The translations under genes were made by a program, and so were the position numbers. DNA of 64,000 bases from Devosia limi DSM 17137 (lineage in GTDB: Bacteria > Pseudomonadota > Alphaproteobacteria > Rhizobiales > Devosiaceae): contig NZ_FQVC01000001.1 of NCBI RefSeq assembly GCF_900128975.1, forward strand, positions 518,479-582,478, read 5' to 3'. A model generated the notes under the pieces. It saw nothing but the letters and a program-made list of their open reading frames with translations, had not been told where the DNA came from and made no database searches. Below are positions 1 to 8,131 of this stretch, in pieces; the stretch's first letter is position 1, and the number at the start of each line of letters is the position of its first letter.

Positions 1-451
1 CAACGCGCGTGATGCGCGCGGGTTCACCTTCTTCACTAATTTTGAAAGCGACAAGGGGCATCAGTTGCATGACCACCCCAAGGCGGCGATGGTAATGCAC
101 TGGAAATCGCTGCGCCGGCAGGTGCGGGTGCGCGGCCCGGTGCAGGTGGTAACGCCGCAAGAGGCCGACGAATATTTCGCCAGCCGGCCCAAGGGCAGCC
201 AGATTGCCTCCTCGGCCTCGCGCCAGTCGCGGCCGCTCGATGCGCGCCAGACGCTGATCGATGAAGTCGCGGCGCTGGAGAGCCGGATCGGCGAGGGTGA
301 CGTGGTGCGGCCACCGCATTGGTCGGGTTTCCGCATCGTGCCGACAAGCATCGAATTCTGGAAGGACGGAGAGTTCCGCCTGCATGACCGGGTGCGGTTT
401 ACGCGCGACACGCCGGATGCAGCTTGGGTGAGTGCGCGGTTGTATCCATAG
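1..451 (+). CDS. pdxH: Pyridoxamine 5'-phosphate oxidase, C-terminal part
   Basis: The reading frame is open from the window edge (first full codon at base 2) to TAG at 449-451, so the 5' end is cut off. The enzyme uses FMN and oxygen to oxidise pyridoxamine/pyridoxine 5'-phosphate to pyridoxal phosphate in the cytoplasm. The visible part opens with ARDARGFTFFTNFESDKG, the FMN-site segment of this family, followed by an HPKAAMVMHWKSLRRQVRVRG strand region. It ends with the C-terminal substrate-binding block around RLHDRVRF and a terminal RLYP, close to the usual RLAP ending. About 149 residues are present out of roughly 200 to 215 in the family. Identification is firm from the conserved blocks. 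Confidence 0.93.
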   Translation, partial: NARDARGFTFFTNFESDKGHQLHDHPKAAMVMHWKSLRRQVRVRGPVQVVTPQEADEYFASRPKGSQIASSASRQSRPLDARQTLIDEVAALESRIGEGDVVRPPHWSGFRIVPTSIEFWKDGEFRLHDRVRFTRDTPDAAWVSARLYP

Positions 452-497
452 GGGGCCAGGCAACAAAGCGCGCACCGGATATTCCGGGGCAATCACA

Positions 498-590
498 GGG
501 TCATTCCCGCGCAGGCGGGAATCCACTCTTCATTGGGTGACGCTCGGGCTCGAAGAGACGAATGGATTCCCGCCTGCGCGGGAATGACCC
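498..590. repeat. REP-like inverted repeat pair, perfect 28-bp arms
   Basis: Bases 498-525 and 563-590 are exact reverse complements of each other (28 bp) separated by 37 bp. Each arm is itself a near palindrome built on ATTCCCGCGCAGGCGGGAAT. This is the form of the dispersed extragenic palindromes common in proteobacteria. It lies between pdxH and the DUF898 gene and could fold as one long hairpin in RNA, ending pdxH transcription or stabilising its 3' end. The repeat structure is read directly; genome-wide dispersal is inferred. Confidence 0.85.
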
Positions 591-708
591 GGTGGGTGGT
601 TTTGGCGCCGGGGTGGTTTGAGCGTCGGGGGCGCTTGCGGCTTGAGACGGGCCATCTGGCAAAAGGTCTTCGTCTCGCCTAAAAATGCCTGAAGGCTTGG
701 GGCGGCGC

Positions 709-1914
709 ATGGATGGGATGAACGGGCAGGGGCAGCCGGTGGCGTTTACCGGCACGCGGCGTGAACTGGGCGCGATCTTGCTGCGCGGCTATCTGCTGAT
801 GGTCCTCTCGATCGGCATTTACCGGTTCTGGCTGACCACCTGGAAGCGGCGCTTTTATTGGTCCAATACCGAAATAGGTGGCGAGGCGCTGGAATATACC
901 GGCAATGCCATGCAGCTGCTGCTCGGCTTTCTGCAGGCGCTGGCCATCTTCATTCCGCTCTATAGCGTGTTTTTCTATCTGTCCACCCAGTCCAGCACCA
1001 CGGCGGTGATCGGCTATGGCGCCATTGCCGTGGGTCTGTGGTTTCTCGCGGGCTATGCAATCTATCGCGCCCGCGATTTTCGTCTGTCGCGCACGCTGTG
1101 GCGCGGCATCCGCTTCGATCAGGGCGGCAGCGCCTGGGGCTATGCCTTCCGCCGCTTTGGCTGGAGCATATTGATGCTGGTGACGGCCGGGCTGGTCTAT
1201 CCGTTCATGGCAGGCAGTCTCTGGCGCTACCGCTATGCCAATAGCTGGTACGGCGATCGGCAGTTCGGCTTCACCGGCTCATGGAAGAGTGTCGCCAAGC
1301 CCTATTACCTTGCCTATCTGCTGGTGATTGCAAGTGCCGCGCTGGCGCTGGGTTCTGCCGCCGCTCTGGGTGCATTCAAGGGCGGTTTCCCATCGGCGCG
1401 GGCAGTGCTGGTCCTGCTGCTGGGCGCGGTGGCCGTCGGCATCATCATCATCAATTATCAGGCCCGCGAGATGAGCCGGATGTTTTCGGCGGTGCGATTG
1501 GGCGCAGCGGCGCTGGCGGTCAAGGTCGAGGCGCTGGGCCTTCTGGGGCAGTATGTCAGGTTCGGGCTGGCGCTGGCGGGGGCTTATATCGTGCTGGCCA
1601 TTGGTGGCTTTGTGGTGCTCAACACCGTGGCCCCCGATGCCTTTGCCGATGGGCAATTCCAGCCGGCAGTGCTGCTGGCGCATCTGCGCGGCAGCGCGGC
1701 AACCATCCTGGCGTTGATTACCGGCTATCTGCTGATTTTTGCCGCGTTCACGCTGATGAGCGAGCTGTTCCTGGGGCTGGGCTATTGGAAGCTCGTGGCC
1801 AGCGGGACCAGGGTTTACGGGCTCGAAACGCTGGCTTCGGTGCGGGCGCGCGACGAAGACAAGGCGCTGGTCGGCGAAGGGCTGGCCGATGCGCTCAATG
1901 TGGGGGGCTATTGA
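709..1914 (+). CDS. DUF898 (YjgN-type) multi-pass membrane protein
   Basis: A protein of about 400 residues, of unknown biochemical role, with the YjgN/DUF898 layout. An N-terminal FTGTRRELGAILLRGYLL segment is followed by GIYRFWLTTWKRRFYW. Several hydrophobic helices follow, with a second copy of the pattern around WRYRYANSWYGDRQFGFTG. At least six membrane segments are visible (for example around residues 60-105, 150-175 and 200-255). Three in-frame ATGs exist at 685, 709 and 718. None has a strong Shine-Dalgarno sequence; 709 is chosen because GAAGG lies upstream of it. The stop overlaps the start of the downstream M48 peptidase (TGATG), so the two are translationally coupled. DUF898-M48 pairing is common in proteobacteria. 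Confidence 0.85.
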   Translation: MDGMNGQGQPVAFTGTRRELGAILLRGYLLMVLSIGIYRFWLTTWKRRFYWSNTEIGGEALEYTGNAMQLLLGFLQALAIFIPLYSVFFYLSTQSSTTAVIGYGAIAVGLWFLAGYAIYRARDFRLSRTLWRGIRFDQGGSAWGYAFRRFGWSILMLVTAGLVYPFMAGSLWRYRYANSWYGDRQFGFTGSWKSVAKPYYLAYLLVIASAALALGSAAALGAFKGGFPSARAVLVLLLGAVAVGIIIINYQAREMSRMFSAVRLGAAALAVKVEALGLLGQYVRFGLALAGAYIVLAIGGFVVLNTVAPDAFADGQFQPAVLLAHLRGSAATILALITGYLLIFAAFTLMSELFLGLGYWKLVASGTRVYGLETLASVRARDEDKALVGEGLADALNVGGY

Positions 1915-3059
1915 TGGCAATTGCCGCCCGTTACCACGATGGCCAGACGGCCGAGGTGCATGCTGTCGGGCTCGACTATGAGCGGCAGGGCGCGGTCGGC
2001 GCCGTCATCATCCGCGATGCTGCGACGCGCGCCGAGATGGCGCGCTGGACCAGCAGCGATATCTTTGCCGTGCATGGCCGCCAGGGCGAGTTACGGCTGG
2101 GCGCCAGCGGACACACGGACGGCGCACGGCTGGTGATCTCGGGGGATCGCGATATCGCCCGTATCCGCGCCACCCTGCCGATCCTGGCCGAGAAGCGCCG
2201 CGCCGAGACCGGCCGCCAGCTGCGGCTTGCGGCGCTGGCGACGGCGGCCCTGGCCTCGGTCATCGTTGCCTACCTCTATGGCGTGCCGCTCCTGGCCAGC
2301 CGCATCGTCAACCTGGTGCCGATCGCTTGGGAACGCAGCCTCGGCGATACCGTCGCCAGGCAGATGGAGGCGAGCCTTGCGGCCGAGGCCGGCTTCGAGG
2401 TCTGCGATCCCGACCCCGATAGCGCCGCCAATCGCGCCATTGCCCGCTTTGGCGCGGCAGCGCTGGCCGGATCCGGCTCGCCGTTCGATCTGGATATCAC
2501 CGTGGTGCGCACCGACGTGCCCAACGCCTTCGCCCTGCCGGGCGGCAAGGTGTATTTTTTCTCGGCCCTGCTGGAGCGGGCGCAGACGCCCGATGAGTTT
2601 GCCGGGGTTCTGGCGCATGAAATCGGCCATGTGGCGCATCGCCATGGCATGGAGCAGCTGATTTCCACCGCCGGTACTGGCGCGCTGATCGGTTTTATCC
2701 TCGGCGACATGACCGGCGTGTCGGTGGCCGCGGGCCTGGGAGCCACGCTGATCGACAGCCGCTTCTCGCGCGATGCCGAGCGGCAGGCCGACCGCTTTGC
2801 AGCCGATGTCGCCAAGCGCATGGATTTCCAGCCGGCGGGACTGGCCGACCTGCTCGACCGGGTGGGCGAGGACGATGATTTCACCAAGGCCTTTGCCCTG
2901 CTGAATACGCACCCGCTGACCGATGAGCGGCGCGCCGCGCTGGTGGACCTGACCCGCGAACGCCCCGGCGATGTGGAGCCGCCTTTCACGCTGGCCGAAT
3001 GGGTGGCGATCCGCACCATGTGCGAGCGCCATCCAGCGGGCAAAACCAAAACCAGGTGA
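1914..3059 (+). CDS. M48 family zinc metallopeptidase, membrane anchored
   Basis: A 381-residue protein starting at the ATG that overlaps the DUF898 stop (A at 1914). Residues about 1-100 are polar. One membrane helix lies around residues 103-130 (LAALATAALASVIVAYLYG) and the peptidase domain follows. The zinc motif HEIGH is at residues 235-239 and the third ligand is in DAERQAD near residue 289, both classical for M48 (HtpX/BepA-like) proteases. A VPNAFALPGGKVYFF block just before the active site is also typical. The usual job of the family is quality control of membrane or envelope proteins. Coupling to DUF898 suggests the two act together, but the substrate is unknown. The upstream in-frame extension is the alternate frame of DUF898 and is not coding. 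Confidence 0.9.
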   Translation: MAIAARYHDGQTAEVHAVGLDYERQGAVGAVIIRDAATRAEMARWTSSDIFAVHGRQGELRLGASGHTDGARLVISGDRDIARIRATLPILAEKRRAETGRQLRLAALATAALASVIVAYLYGVPLLASRIVNLVPIAWERSLGDTVARQMEASLAAEAGFEVCDPDPDSAANRAIARFGAAALAGSGSPFDLDITVVRTDVPNAFALPGGKVYFFSALLERAQTPDEFAGVLAHEIGHVAHRHGMEQLISTAGTGALIGFILGDMTGVSVAAGLGATLIDSRFSRDAERQADRFAADVAKRMDFQPAGLADLLDRVGEDDDFTKAFALLNTHPLTDERRAALVDLTRERPGDVEPPFTLAEWVAIRTMCERHPAGKTKTR

Positions 3060-3141
3060 GCTATCTCTGCGGATCATCGATTTTATTCAAACTAGAGCAA
3101 TACCTTGCCGATAGTCTGACGGCATAAGGGGAAGCGGCGGC

Positions 3142-3966
3142 GTGCGCATACTCATCCGGACATCGAAATGGGCGATCTGGGCGCGACGGCTCGGCAGCTT
3201 TGCCGTGCCCATGACGGTCATCCCCATTTTGCTGCACCGCGAGCGCCTGTTGGCCAGCGCGACTTTCAGCACGGTCATGGCCATTGCGGCACTGCTGGCG
3301 CTCGCGGCAGTGTTCGTCGCCATCGTGGCGCTGGGCCGGCTCTGGCGCACCGGCGACCTAGGCTGGGGCAAGGCCTTTGCCGGGCTCTTCCTGGGCCTGC
3401 TCTGCCTGGCTCCGTTCGGCTGGTATGGCTATCTCGGCGCGACCACGCCCGCAGTGACCGATATTGCCACCGCCGAGCGCGGGCTGATGCCGCTGGTGTT
3501 CGAGCCGGGCACGGCCGACATGCCGCCGCCCAAGCTGCTCTCTGCGGCCGATATCGAGGCCCGCTATCCCAATGCCAAGACCCGTACCTATCCGCTCGAT
3601 GCCCAGCAGACCTATGCGATCGTGCTGCGCATGATCGAGGAGCGGGGCTGGGACATCCGCCTGCAGCGGCCCCCGGCGACCGGGACCAGCATCGGCCGGA
3701 TCAATGCGCAGGTGGTGACGCTGCCCGGCTGGCGCGAAGAGGCGGTGCTGCGCATCGCCGGCGGCCCCGAAGGCGCCAGCGTCGACATGCGCTCGGCCTC
3801 GCTCAATGCCCTTTATGACTTCGGCTCCAATGGCGAGCGGATCGAGGCGTTCATGATGGCGCTCGACAACGAGATCACCGTGCTGCTGCGCGACAACCCC
3901 AATGCCAACCAGCCGGTGGAGGCCGAGCCAGAAGCGCCGGTGGACCCGGTTGCCGGCGGGAATTAG
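3142..3966 (+). CDS. DUF1499 family membrane protein
   Basis: A 274-residue protein of unknown function. It starts at GTG 3142, with GGGGAAG about 8 bases upstream. The N-terminal third has three hydrophobic segments (around residues 15-35, 43-70 and 78-100). The rest is a soluble DUF1499 domain with the features TYPLDAQQTYAIVLRMI, GWDI and RINAQVVTLPGWREEAVLRI, and ends in an acidic, proline-rich tail. DUF1499 proteins are widespread in alphaproteobacteria and plants without an assigned reaction. The gene follows the M48 gene by 82 bases on the same strand and may share its transcript. Confidence 0.8.
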   Translation: MRILIRTSKWAIWARRLGSFAVPMTVIPILLHRERLLASATFSTVMAIAALLALAAVFVAIVALGRLWRTGDLGWGKAFAGLFLGLLCLAPFGWYGYLGATTPAVTDIATAERGLMPLVFEPGTADMPPPKLLSAADIEARYPNAKTRTYPLDAQQTYAIVLRMIEERGWDIRLQRPPATGTSIGRINAQVVTLPGWREEAVLRIAGGPEGASVDMRSASLNALYDFGSNGERIEAFMMALDNEITVLLRDNPNANQPVEAEPEAPVDPVAGGN

Positions 3967-3990
3967 GTGCTTCGTTCCTGCACCGGGCTG

Positions 3991-4064
3991 CCCACGGACT
4001 TGATCCGTGGGCCATTCTCAACGCGGTATGAGCGGCGAGTGGTCCCCGGATCAAGTCCGGGGAC
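3991..4064. repeat. REP-like palindrome pair (GGACTTGATCC type)
   Basis: Two palindromic units lie in opposite orientation: 3991-4011 (CCCACGGA-CTTGA-TCCGTGGG) and 4042-4064 (GTCCCCGGA-TCAAG-TCCGGGGAC). The loops CTTGA and TCAAG are reverse complements, so the pair is an inverted repeat as well as two hairpins. It fills the space between convergent genes (DUF1499 on plus, MBL hydrolase on minus), where it could terminate both. This kind of unit is widely scattered in rhizobial-type genomes (established knowledge); copy number cannot be judged from one window. Confidence 0.8.
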
Positions 4065-4106
4065 AGCGTGGCGGGTGGGTGAGGTTGGTTGATCAGGGTG
4101 AGGCGT

Positions 4107-5030
4107 CTAAACGCTCAGCCGCGCCCCGAAAATCCCGCGGCGGACGCGGATGCGCCCCAGCCCTTCCAGATATTCCACATGCGCCGTAACCGTCATTGTA
4201 GCGGCTGGACGGACGGGCAGGGTGATGTTGGGATAGATCACCCCGACCACGGCGCCGATGGTGTGCGCGCCACCGGCGACGGCGGCCACGATCTGGCTAT
4301 TGCGGCTCTCCCGATGCGCCTTGAGGGCTTTGGTATAGGTGGGGCCATCCGCGATCGGTCCGCCATGGGCGGGCACATAGCGCCGATAGGGCAGGGCCAA
4401 TACGCGCTCGAGCGAGGCCAGATAGTCGGCCATCGAGCCATCGGGCACTGACACAAGTGTCGAATTCCAGCCCATGATGTGATCGCCGGTGAGCAGCGTA
4501 TCGGTGCCGGTCAGCCCGAACGCCAGATGATTGGCGCAATGGCCGGGCGTGGCGTGGACGGTGAGCTCGACGCCGCCGATGCCGATGGTTTCGCCATCGC
4601 TCAGCACACGGTCGGGCACCAGGTCCCAGTCGCAGGAATTTCGGATCGGATTGACCTCGAATCGGCGTAGCGGTCGCGACAGGCGGTGCCGCCCGCCGAA
4701 CCAGAGCGGAACGCCCAGTTCCGCCGCCAGCCGCGCGGCGCTCGCACTGTGGTCGCGGTGGGTGTGGGTCAGCAGGATGGCCTCGACCCTGCGCCCGGCA
4801 ATGGCGGTATGCAACGCGGCGAGATGGCCGGCATCCGCCGGGCCTGGATCGATCAGCGCGACACTGTCATGGCCGAGGAGAAAACTGTTGGTACCGGTAA
4901 AGGTATAGGGGCCACCATTGGGCGCGGTAATCCGCATCAGGCCGGGCGCTACGGCGATAGCCTGGCCCGCTTGCGCATCGAACGTCGTATTGAAGACCAG
5001 GGCGGGGGCAGGCGATACCATTGCACTCAC
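4107..5030 (-). CDS. MBL-fold metallo-hydrolase (LACTB2/glyoxalase II-like)
   Basis: A protein of about 307 residues with the metallo-beta-lactamase fold. The metal motif HTHRDH is at residues 89-94, followed by ATPGHCANHL, the TGDHIMGW aspartate motif and a C-terminal HGGP. These are the ligands for a two-metal hydrolase site. The C-terminal winged-helix-like tail (AHRESRNSQI onwards) resembles the LACTB2 endoribonuclease/hydrolase group, in which many members are annotated only as hydrolases. The first possible start is GTG at 5030; an ATG three codons later (5021) has GTGAG just upstream and may be the true start. The substrate is not determinable. It is divergent from bioY, sharing an 87-bp promoter region. 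Confidence 0.85.
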   Translation of the reverse strand: MSAMVSPAPALVFNTTFDAQAGQAIAVAPGLMRITAPNGGPYTFTGTNSFLLGHDSVALIDPGPADAGHLAALHTAIAGRRVEAILLTHTHRDHSASAARLAAELGVPLWFGGRHRLSRPLRRFEVNPIRNSCDWDLVPDRVLSDGETIGIGGVELTVHATPGHCANHLAFGLTGTDTLLTGDHIMGWNSTLVSVPDGSMADYLASLERVLALPYRRYVPAHGGPIADGPTYTKALKAHRESRNSQIVAAVAGGAHTIGAVVGVIYPNITLPVRPAATMTVTAHVEYLEGLGRIRVRRGIFGARLSV

Positions 5031-5117
5031 TTTGCCGAGTGATTAAGAAGTTCAGGACTTGAATCGAGATGCATCCCGAGAGGGGCTGCCGGTTCATCCA
5101 AGCATGGAAGGTATGAA

Positions 5118-5732
5118 ATGGCCGTGACTTTGACCACGCCCAACACGCTCCTCGGAGCATTCCAGCCCAAGGGCGATGTCGCCAAACTGGCGTCCAACCT
5201 CGCCACCGTGGTGCTGGGCAGCCTGCTCATCACCATCGCGGCCAAGATCAACGTGCCGGTCTGGCCTGTTCCGGTCACCCTCCAGAGCTTTGCCATTGCC
5301 GGTCTTGCCGCAGCCTTTGGCTGGCGCATCGGCGTGGCAACCGTCGCGCTCTACCTGTTCCAGGGTGCCATGGGCCTGCCCGTTTTTGCCGTTGGCGGCG
5401 GCTTGCCCTACCTGATGGGCCCGACCGGCGGTTTCCTGCTCGGCTTCCTCGCCATGGCTGCGATCATCGGCTACGCCGCCGACAAGGGGGCTTCGTCCAA
5501 GCCGCTGACCCTGTTCGGCGCCATGCTGGTCGGCGAAGCCGTGCTGCTGGCCCTGGGCTTTGTCTGGCTGCTGACCCTGTCGGGTCAGGCCGGCTGGATC
5601 GACCAGTCCAATGTCGTGGCGTCGGCATTTGCCAAGGCCGTGCAGCCCTTCATCATCTGGGACGTGCTCAAGATGGCCCTGGCCGCGCTGACCGTTACCG
5701 GCATCTGGGGGATGATGCGCGCCAAGCGCTAA
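5118..5732 (+). CDS. bioY: BioY biotin transporter, S component of an ECF transporter
   Basis: A 204-residue integral membrane protein with six helices. It carries the BioY signatures VPVWPVPVTLQSFA (residues about 45-60), YLFQGAMGLPVFAVGG and GPTGGFLLGF. BioY binds biotin with high affinity. It works alone or with the BioM/BioN energising module, neither of which is in this window. The start at ATG 5118 has GGAAGGT six bases upstream. I looked for the alphaproteobacterial BioR operator (TTATCTATAA type) in the upstream 87 bases and did not see one. A strong terminator follows at 5754-5787. Confidence 0.95.
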   Translation: MAVTLTTPNTLLGAFQPKGDVAKLASNLATVVLGSLLITIAAKINVPVWPVPVTLQSFAIAGLAAAFGWRIGVATVALYLFQGAMGLPVFAVGGGLPYLMGPTGGFLLGFLAMAAIIGYAADKGASSKPLTLFGAMLVGEAVLLALGFVWLLTLSGQAGWIDQSNVVASAFAKAVQPFIIWDVLKMALAALTVTGIWGMMRAKR

Positions 5733-5753
5733 TCCCCGCCGCACAAGAATGAT

Positions 5754-5787
5754 AAAAGGCCGGTCCATTGGACCGGCCTTTTTGTTT
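5754..5787 (+). terminator. Rho-independent terminator of bioY
   Basis: AAAAGGCCGGTCC-ATT-GGACCGGCCTTTTT forms a long perfect GC-rich stem followed by T-rich TTTTTGTTT. It lies 21 bases after the bioY stop. The A run before the stem means it could also act on the minus strand for the convergent DUF6481 gene. Confidence 0.93.
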
Positions 5788-5840
5788 GGTTTTGCGCCAT
5801 TGCCGTCGCCGCTGCAGGCGGCAGGGCCGGTGGCGGCGCC

Positions 5841-6200
5841 TTAGCGCTGCCGGGCCTTGCGGGCGGCATAGCGACGGTCGCGCTCGGCCTTGCGTTCTTC
5901 GGCCGACAGCTCTTTTTGCTGCTCTGCGGCAGCCGCGCGCGCCAGGGCATCGGCGGCGGCGGCGGCCTCCGCTTCGGCCTTGGCAATCTTGGCGGCTTCG
6001 CGGGCTGCCGCTTTTTCGCGGTCGCGTTCGGCCTGGCGCTCGGCGCGGGCAATCGCCGCGGCTTCACGCTCGGCCCGCTTGGCGATCATTTCCGGATCGT
6101 CGACCTTTGGGGCGGCGGCAAATTTCTGCAGCAGGCGTTTCTTGGCTTCGTCAGCGGTCTTGCGGCGTTCTGCAAAGCCGCTTTCTTTGGGTTGCTTCAC
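5841..6200 (-). CDS. DUF6481 family small charged protein
   Basis: A 119-residue protein made almost entirely of Ala, Lys, Glu and Arg, beginning MKQPKESGFAERRKTADEAK. That N-terminus is characteristic of the short alphaproteobacterial DUF6481 proteins. From about residue 45 onward the heptad-like EREAAAIARAERQAERD pattern predicts one long alpha helix or coiled coil. The C-terminus is strongly basic (RDRRYAARKARQR). No function is known. The gene faces bioY tail to tail. Composition alone makes many false matches possible, but the N-terminus supports the family call. Confidence 0.75.
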   Translation of the reverse strand: MKQPKESGFAERRKTADEAKKRLLQKFAAAPKVDDPEMIAKRAEREAAAIARAERQAERDREKAAAREAAKIAKAEAEAAAAADALARAAAAEQQKELSAEERKAERDRRYAARKARQR

Positions 6201-6260
6201 TCAGTGTTCCTTGCACGATGGTGCGTTGCAGCGGCAATCTGGCCATGCCGTCTGCCGGAA

Positions 6261-6297
6261 AGAAAAAACCGGCCCCCCGTGAAAGAGGTCCGGTTTT
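6261..6297 (-). terminator. Terminator downstream of tRNA-Pro
   Basis: Read on the minus strand, AAAACCGG (6297-6290) pairs with CCGGTTTT (6272-6265) and is followed by a T tract (TTTTTTCT). It sits directly after the 3' end of the minus-strand tRNA-Pro gene. Confidence 0.8.
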
Positions 6298-6300
6298 GAT

Positions 6301-6377
6301 TGGTCGGAGTAGAGTGATTCGAACACTCGACCCCCTGCTCCCGAAGCAGGTGCGCTACCAGGCTGCGCTATACTCCG
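6301..6377 (-). tRNA. tRNA-Pro (anticodon CGG)
   Basis: The 77-base gene starts CGGAGTA and ends TACTCCG plus A and an encoded CCA. The seven-base-pair acceptor stem is perfect. The anticodon arm is CCTGC-TTCGGGA-GCAGG, giving anticodon CGG (proline, codon CCG). The T arm contains GTTCGAATC as expected. A terminator follows at 6261-6297. Confidence 0.97.
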
Positions 6378-6557
6378 TCATGATTCGCGACGACGGGATC
6401 TGGCATGTTGGCTCAGATATGGTTGAGCCACGCCATGTCGCGATGCGGCGCTTTATAGCTGCGCTTCCCGCCGCATTCAAGCGCCTTCGATATGCGAATT
6501 TCTTGCATCGCGCTATTATTGCGAAGCGCCAACAAACCGTGTAGGAACCGCGCGAGT

Positions 6558-6632
6558 TGGGGTGTCGCCAAGTGGTAAGGCACCGGTTTTTGGTACCGGC
6601 ATTCCTAGGTTCGAATCCTAGCACCCCAGCCA
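6558..6632 (+). tRNA. tRNA-Gln (anticodon TTG)
   Basis: The 75-base gene starts TGGGGTG and ends CACCCCA, then G and an encoded CCA. The anticodon arm is CCGGT-TTTTGGT-ACCGG, giving anticodon TTG (glutamine, codons CAA/CAG). The T arm has the standard GGTTCGAATCC. It is divergent from tRNA-Pro across about 180 bases that hold no recognisable gene. Confidence 0.97.
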
Positions 6633-6833
6633 GTCATCTTTTAAATCATTGAAATGGGATGCTTTTGTGGCATCCGGCGCGGATGCGCTGCTCAGCTGGA
6701 TTGCGGGGCCGTGGTCCCTGGCGCCCGCGCGCGCTGTCGCAGCATTGTCGGTGGGGTGCCGAATGTATCGATGGGGGCGCGGGCAAGGCGGTCGGCGCCG
6801 TTCGACCCGGGCACCCCCCAAGTCGATCGAGCA

Positions 6834-6866
6834 CCCAGCCAGCCGGTGCAAGCGCGGCTGGCTGGG
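6834..6866 (-). terminator. Hairpin at the 3' end of the sugar operon
   Basis: CCCAGCCAGCCG (6834-6845) is the exact reverse complement of CGGCTGGCTGGG (6855-6866), with a nine-base loop. It lies seven bases beyond the stop codon of the last gene of the minus-strand operon. No T tract follows on that strand, so it may be a 3'-end stabiliser or a weak terminator. The rest of 6633-6873 shows no gene. Confidence 0.6.
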
Positions 6867-6873
6867 CTCTATG

Positions 6874-8127
6874 TTATGCCGGCAGGGCGGTGCGGGCCAC
6901 GACGGGGACGTAGTCGTTCAGATCCTCGTCGGCGATGTGGATGGTGCGGCCTTCTTCGGCTGACTTGTAGAGCGCCATCAGGAATTCGACGACGGCAACG
7001 CCATCGTGGAAGGTCTCGAGCGGGGCTTCGCCCTTGCGGAAGGCTTCGACCATGTGGCGGTTCTCGTCGGTATAGCCATAGACCCCGGCTTCATCTTCCA
7101 GCACCGGCATCAGGCCCTGCTCGGCATTCTGTTTTTCCACCAGGTCTTCGCCCACATCGCCCGTCACGGCGCGGGACATGAAGACCTTCAGGCCGGTCGA
7201 AAGCGAGGAGAACTCCATCGCATATTCCGGGCCAAGCACTTCCAGCTCGATTCGCAGACCCGGTCCGACATAGGCCCAGGAGGTCGTCGCCTCCACCACG
7301 ACTTCATTGCCCTCGGCATCCTCGAAGGTCAGCAGCCCCCGGGCAAAGTCCTCCGATGGACGGCTGGTATAGTCCACCTCCTTGCCCATGCGGGCCGAGA
7401 GGTCCTGCGCATAGTGCTTGCGGGCCCATTTGAGGGTGGCGACGGAGCCCGTGGCGCTCTTGAACTTGAGGCTGTCGCGGGGGGCGCCCGGCGCCGTCAG
7501 CAGGAAGCGGCCGACTTCGACCGAGTGGCACATCATGTCGAGAAGCACGCCGCCGCCCTGCTGATGGCCTTGCCAGAACCATGGCTCGTGGGGGCCGGCA
7601 TGTTCCTCTGCCGCCCGGGCAATATAGGGGCGACCGGTTGCCGGGACCGCGCGGCGCCAGATGATGTCCTTGCCGCGCAGGACGGCCGTCGAGAACAGCT
7701 GGTTCTCGAGATAACCGTGATTGAGCCCGGCATCTTCAACCAGCGAGAGCATTTCGCGGGCATCGCGCAAGGTGCGGGCGAGGGGCTTTTCGCAGGCAAT
7801 GGCGAATACCCCGGAGCGCCCGTCGCGCACCGCCCCAGCGATCACCCGCATGGTGTCCAGGCGCGTGTGATTGGGCGACAACAGCCAGACGGCGTCAAGA
7901 TTGTTGGCCGCGAGCATGTCTTCCAGGCTGGCATAGGCGGTGCATTCACCCAGATTGAGCCGGGCGACTTCATCGGCAAAGGCCTGCCGCTTGGCCGGGG
8001 TCGGCGAATAGACCGCCGTCACTTCGACATTGCGCACGCCAAGCAGGGACTTGAGGTGGAAATGGGCGATAAAGCCCGATCCGATAAAGCCGATACGGAG
8101 GGTCTTGCGGGGGAAGCTGCTGCTCAT
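6874..8127 (-). CDS. Gfo/Idh/MocA family NAD(P)-dependent oxidoreductase
   Basis: A 417-residue enzyme with an N-terminal Rossmann fold (RIGFIGSGFIAHFHLKSL) and the family's central EKPLA motif (CEKPLARTLRDA). These proteins oxidise or epimerise sugars and cyclitols. It is the last gene of a sugar ABC operon and starts four bases after the LacI regulator stop, so it very likely acts on the imported sugar. The start chosen is ATG 8127 (MSSSFPRK), with AGAAGA just upstream. A longer reading to 8187 would run into the LacI coding end and adds a non-conserved leader. Which sugar is used cannot be told from sequence. Confidence 0.88.
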   Translation of the reverse strand: MSSSFPRKTLRIGFIGSGFIAHFHLKSLLGVRNVEVTAVYSPTPAKRQAFADEVARLNLGECTAYASLEDMLAANNLDAVWLLSPNHTRLDTMRVIAGAVRDGRSGVFAIACEKPLARTLRDAREMLSLVEDAGLNHGYLENQLFSTAVLRGKDIIWRRAVPATGRPYIARAAEEHAGPHEPWFWQGHQQGGGVLLDMMCHSVEVGRFLLTAPGAPRDSLKFKSATGSVATLKWARKHYAQDLSARMGKEVDYTSRPSEDFARGLLTFEDAEGNEVVVEATTSWAYVGPGLRIELEVLGPEYAMEFSSLSTGLKVFMSRAVTGDVGEDLVEKQNAEQGLMPVLEDEAGVYGYTDENRHMVEAFRKGEAPLETFHDGVAVVEFLMALYKSAEEGRTIHIADEDLNDYVPVVARTALPA

Positions 8128-8131
8128 TCTT

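Noticed and set aside
498..590. CRISPR-like repeat
   Set aside because: Only two copies in inverted orientation with no spacer array; it fits a REP-type pair.
4007..4189. 60-codon frame between DUF1499 and MBL genes
   Set aside because: It runs through the REP-like palindromes and into the MBL gene on the other strand.
5031..5117. Possible BioR operator or riboswitch before bioY
   Set aside because: No TTATCTATAA-like box or structured leader could be seen in the 87 bases.
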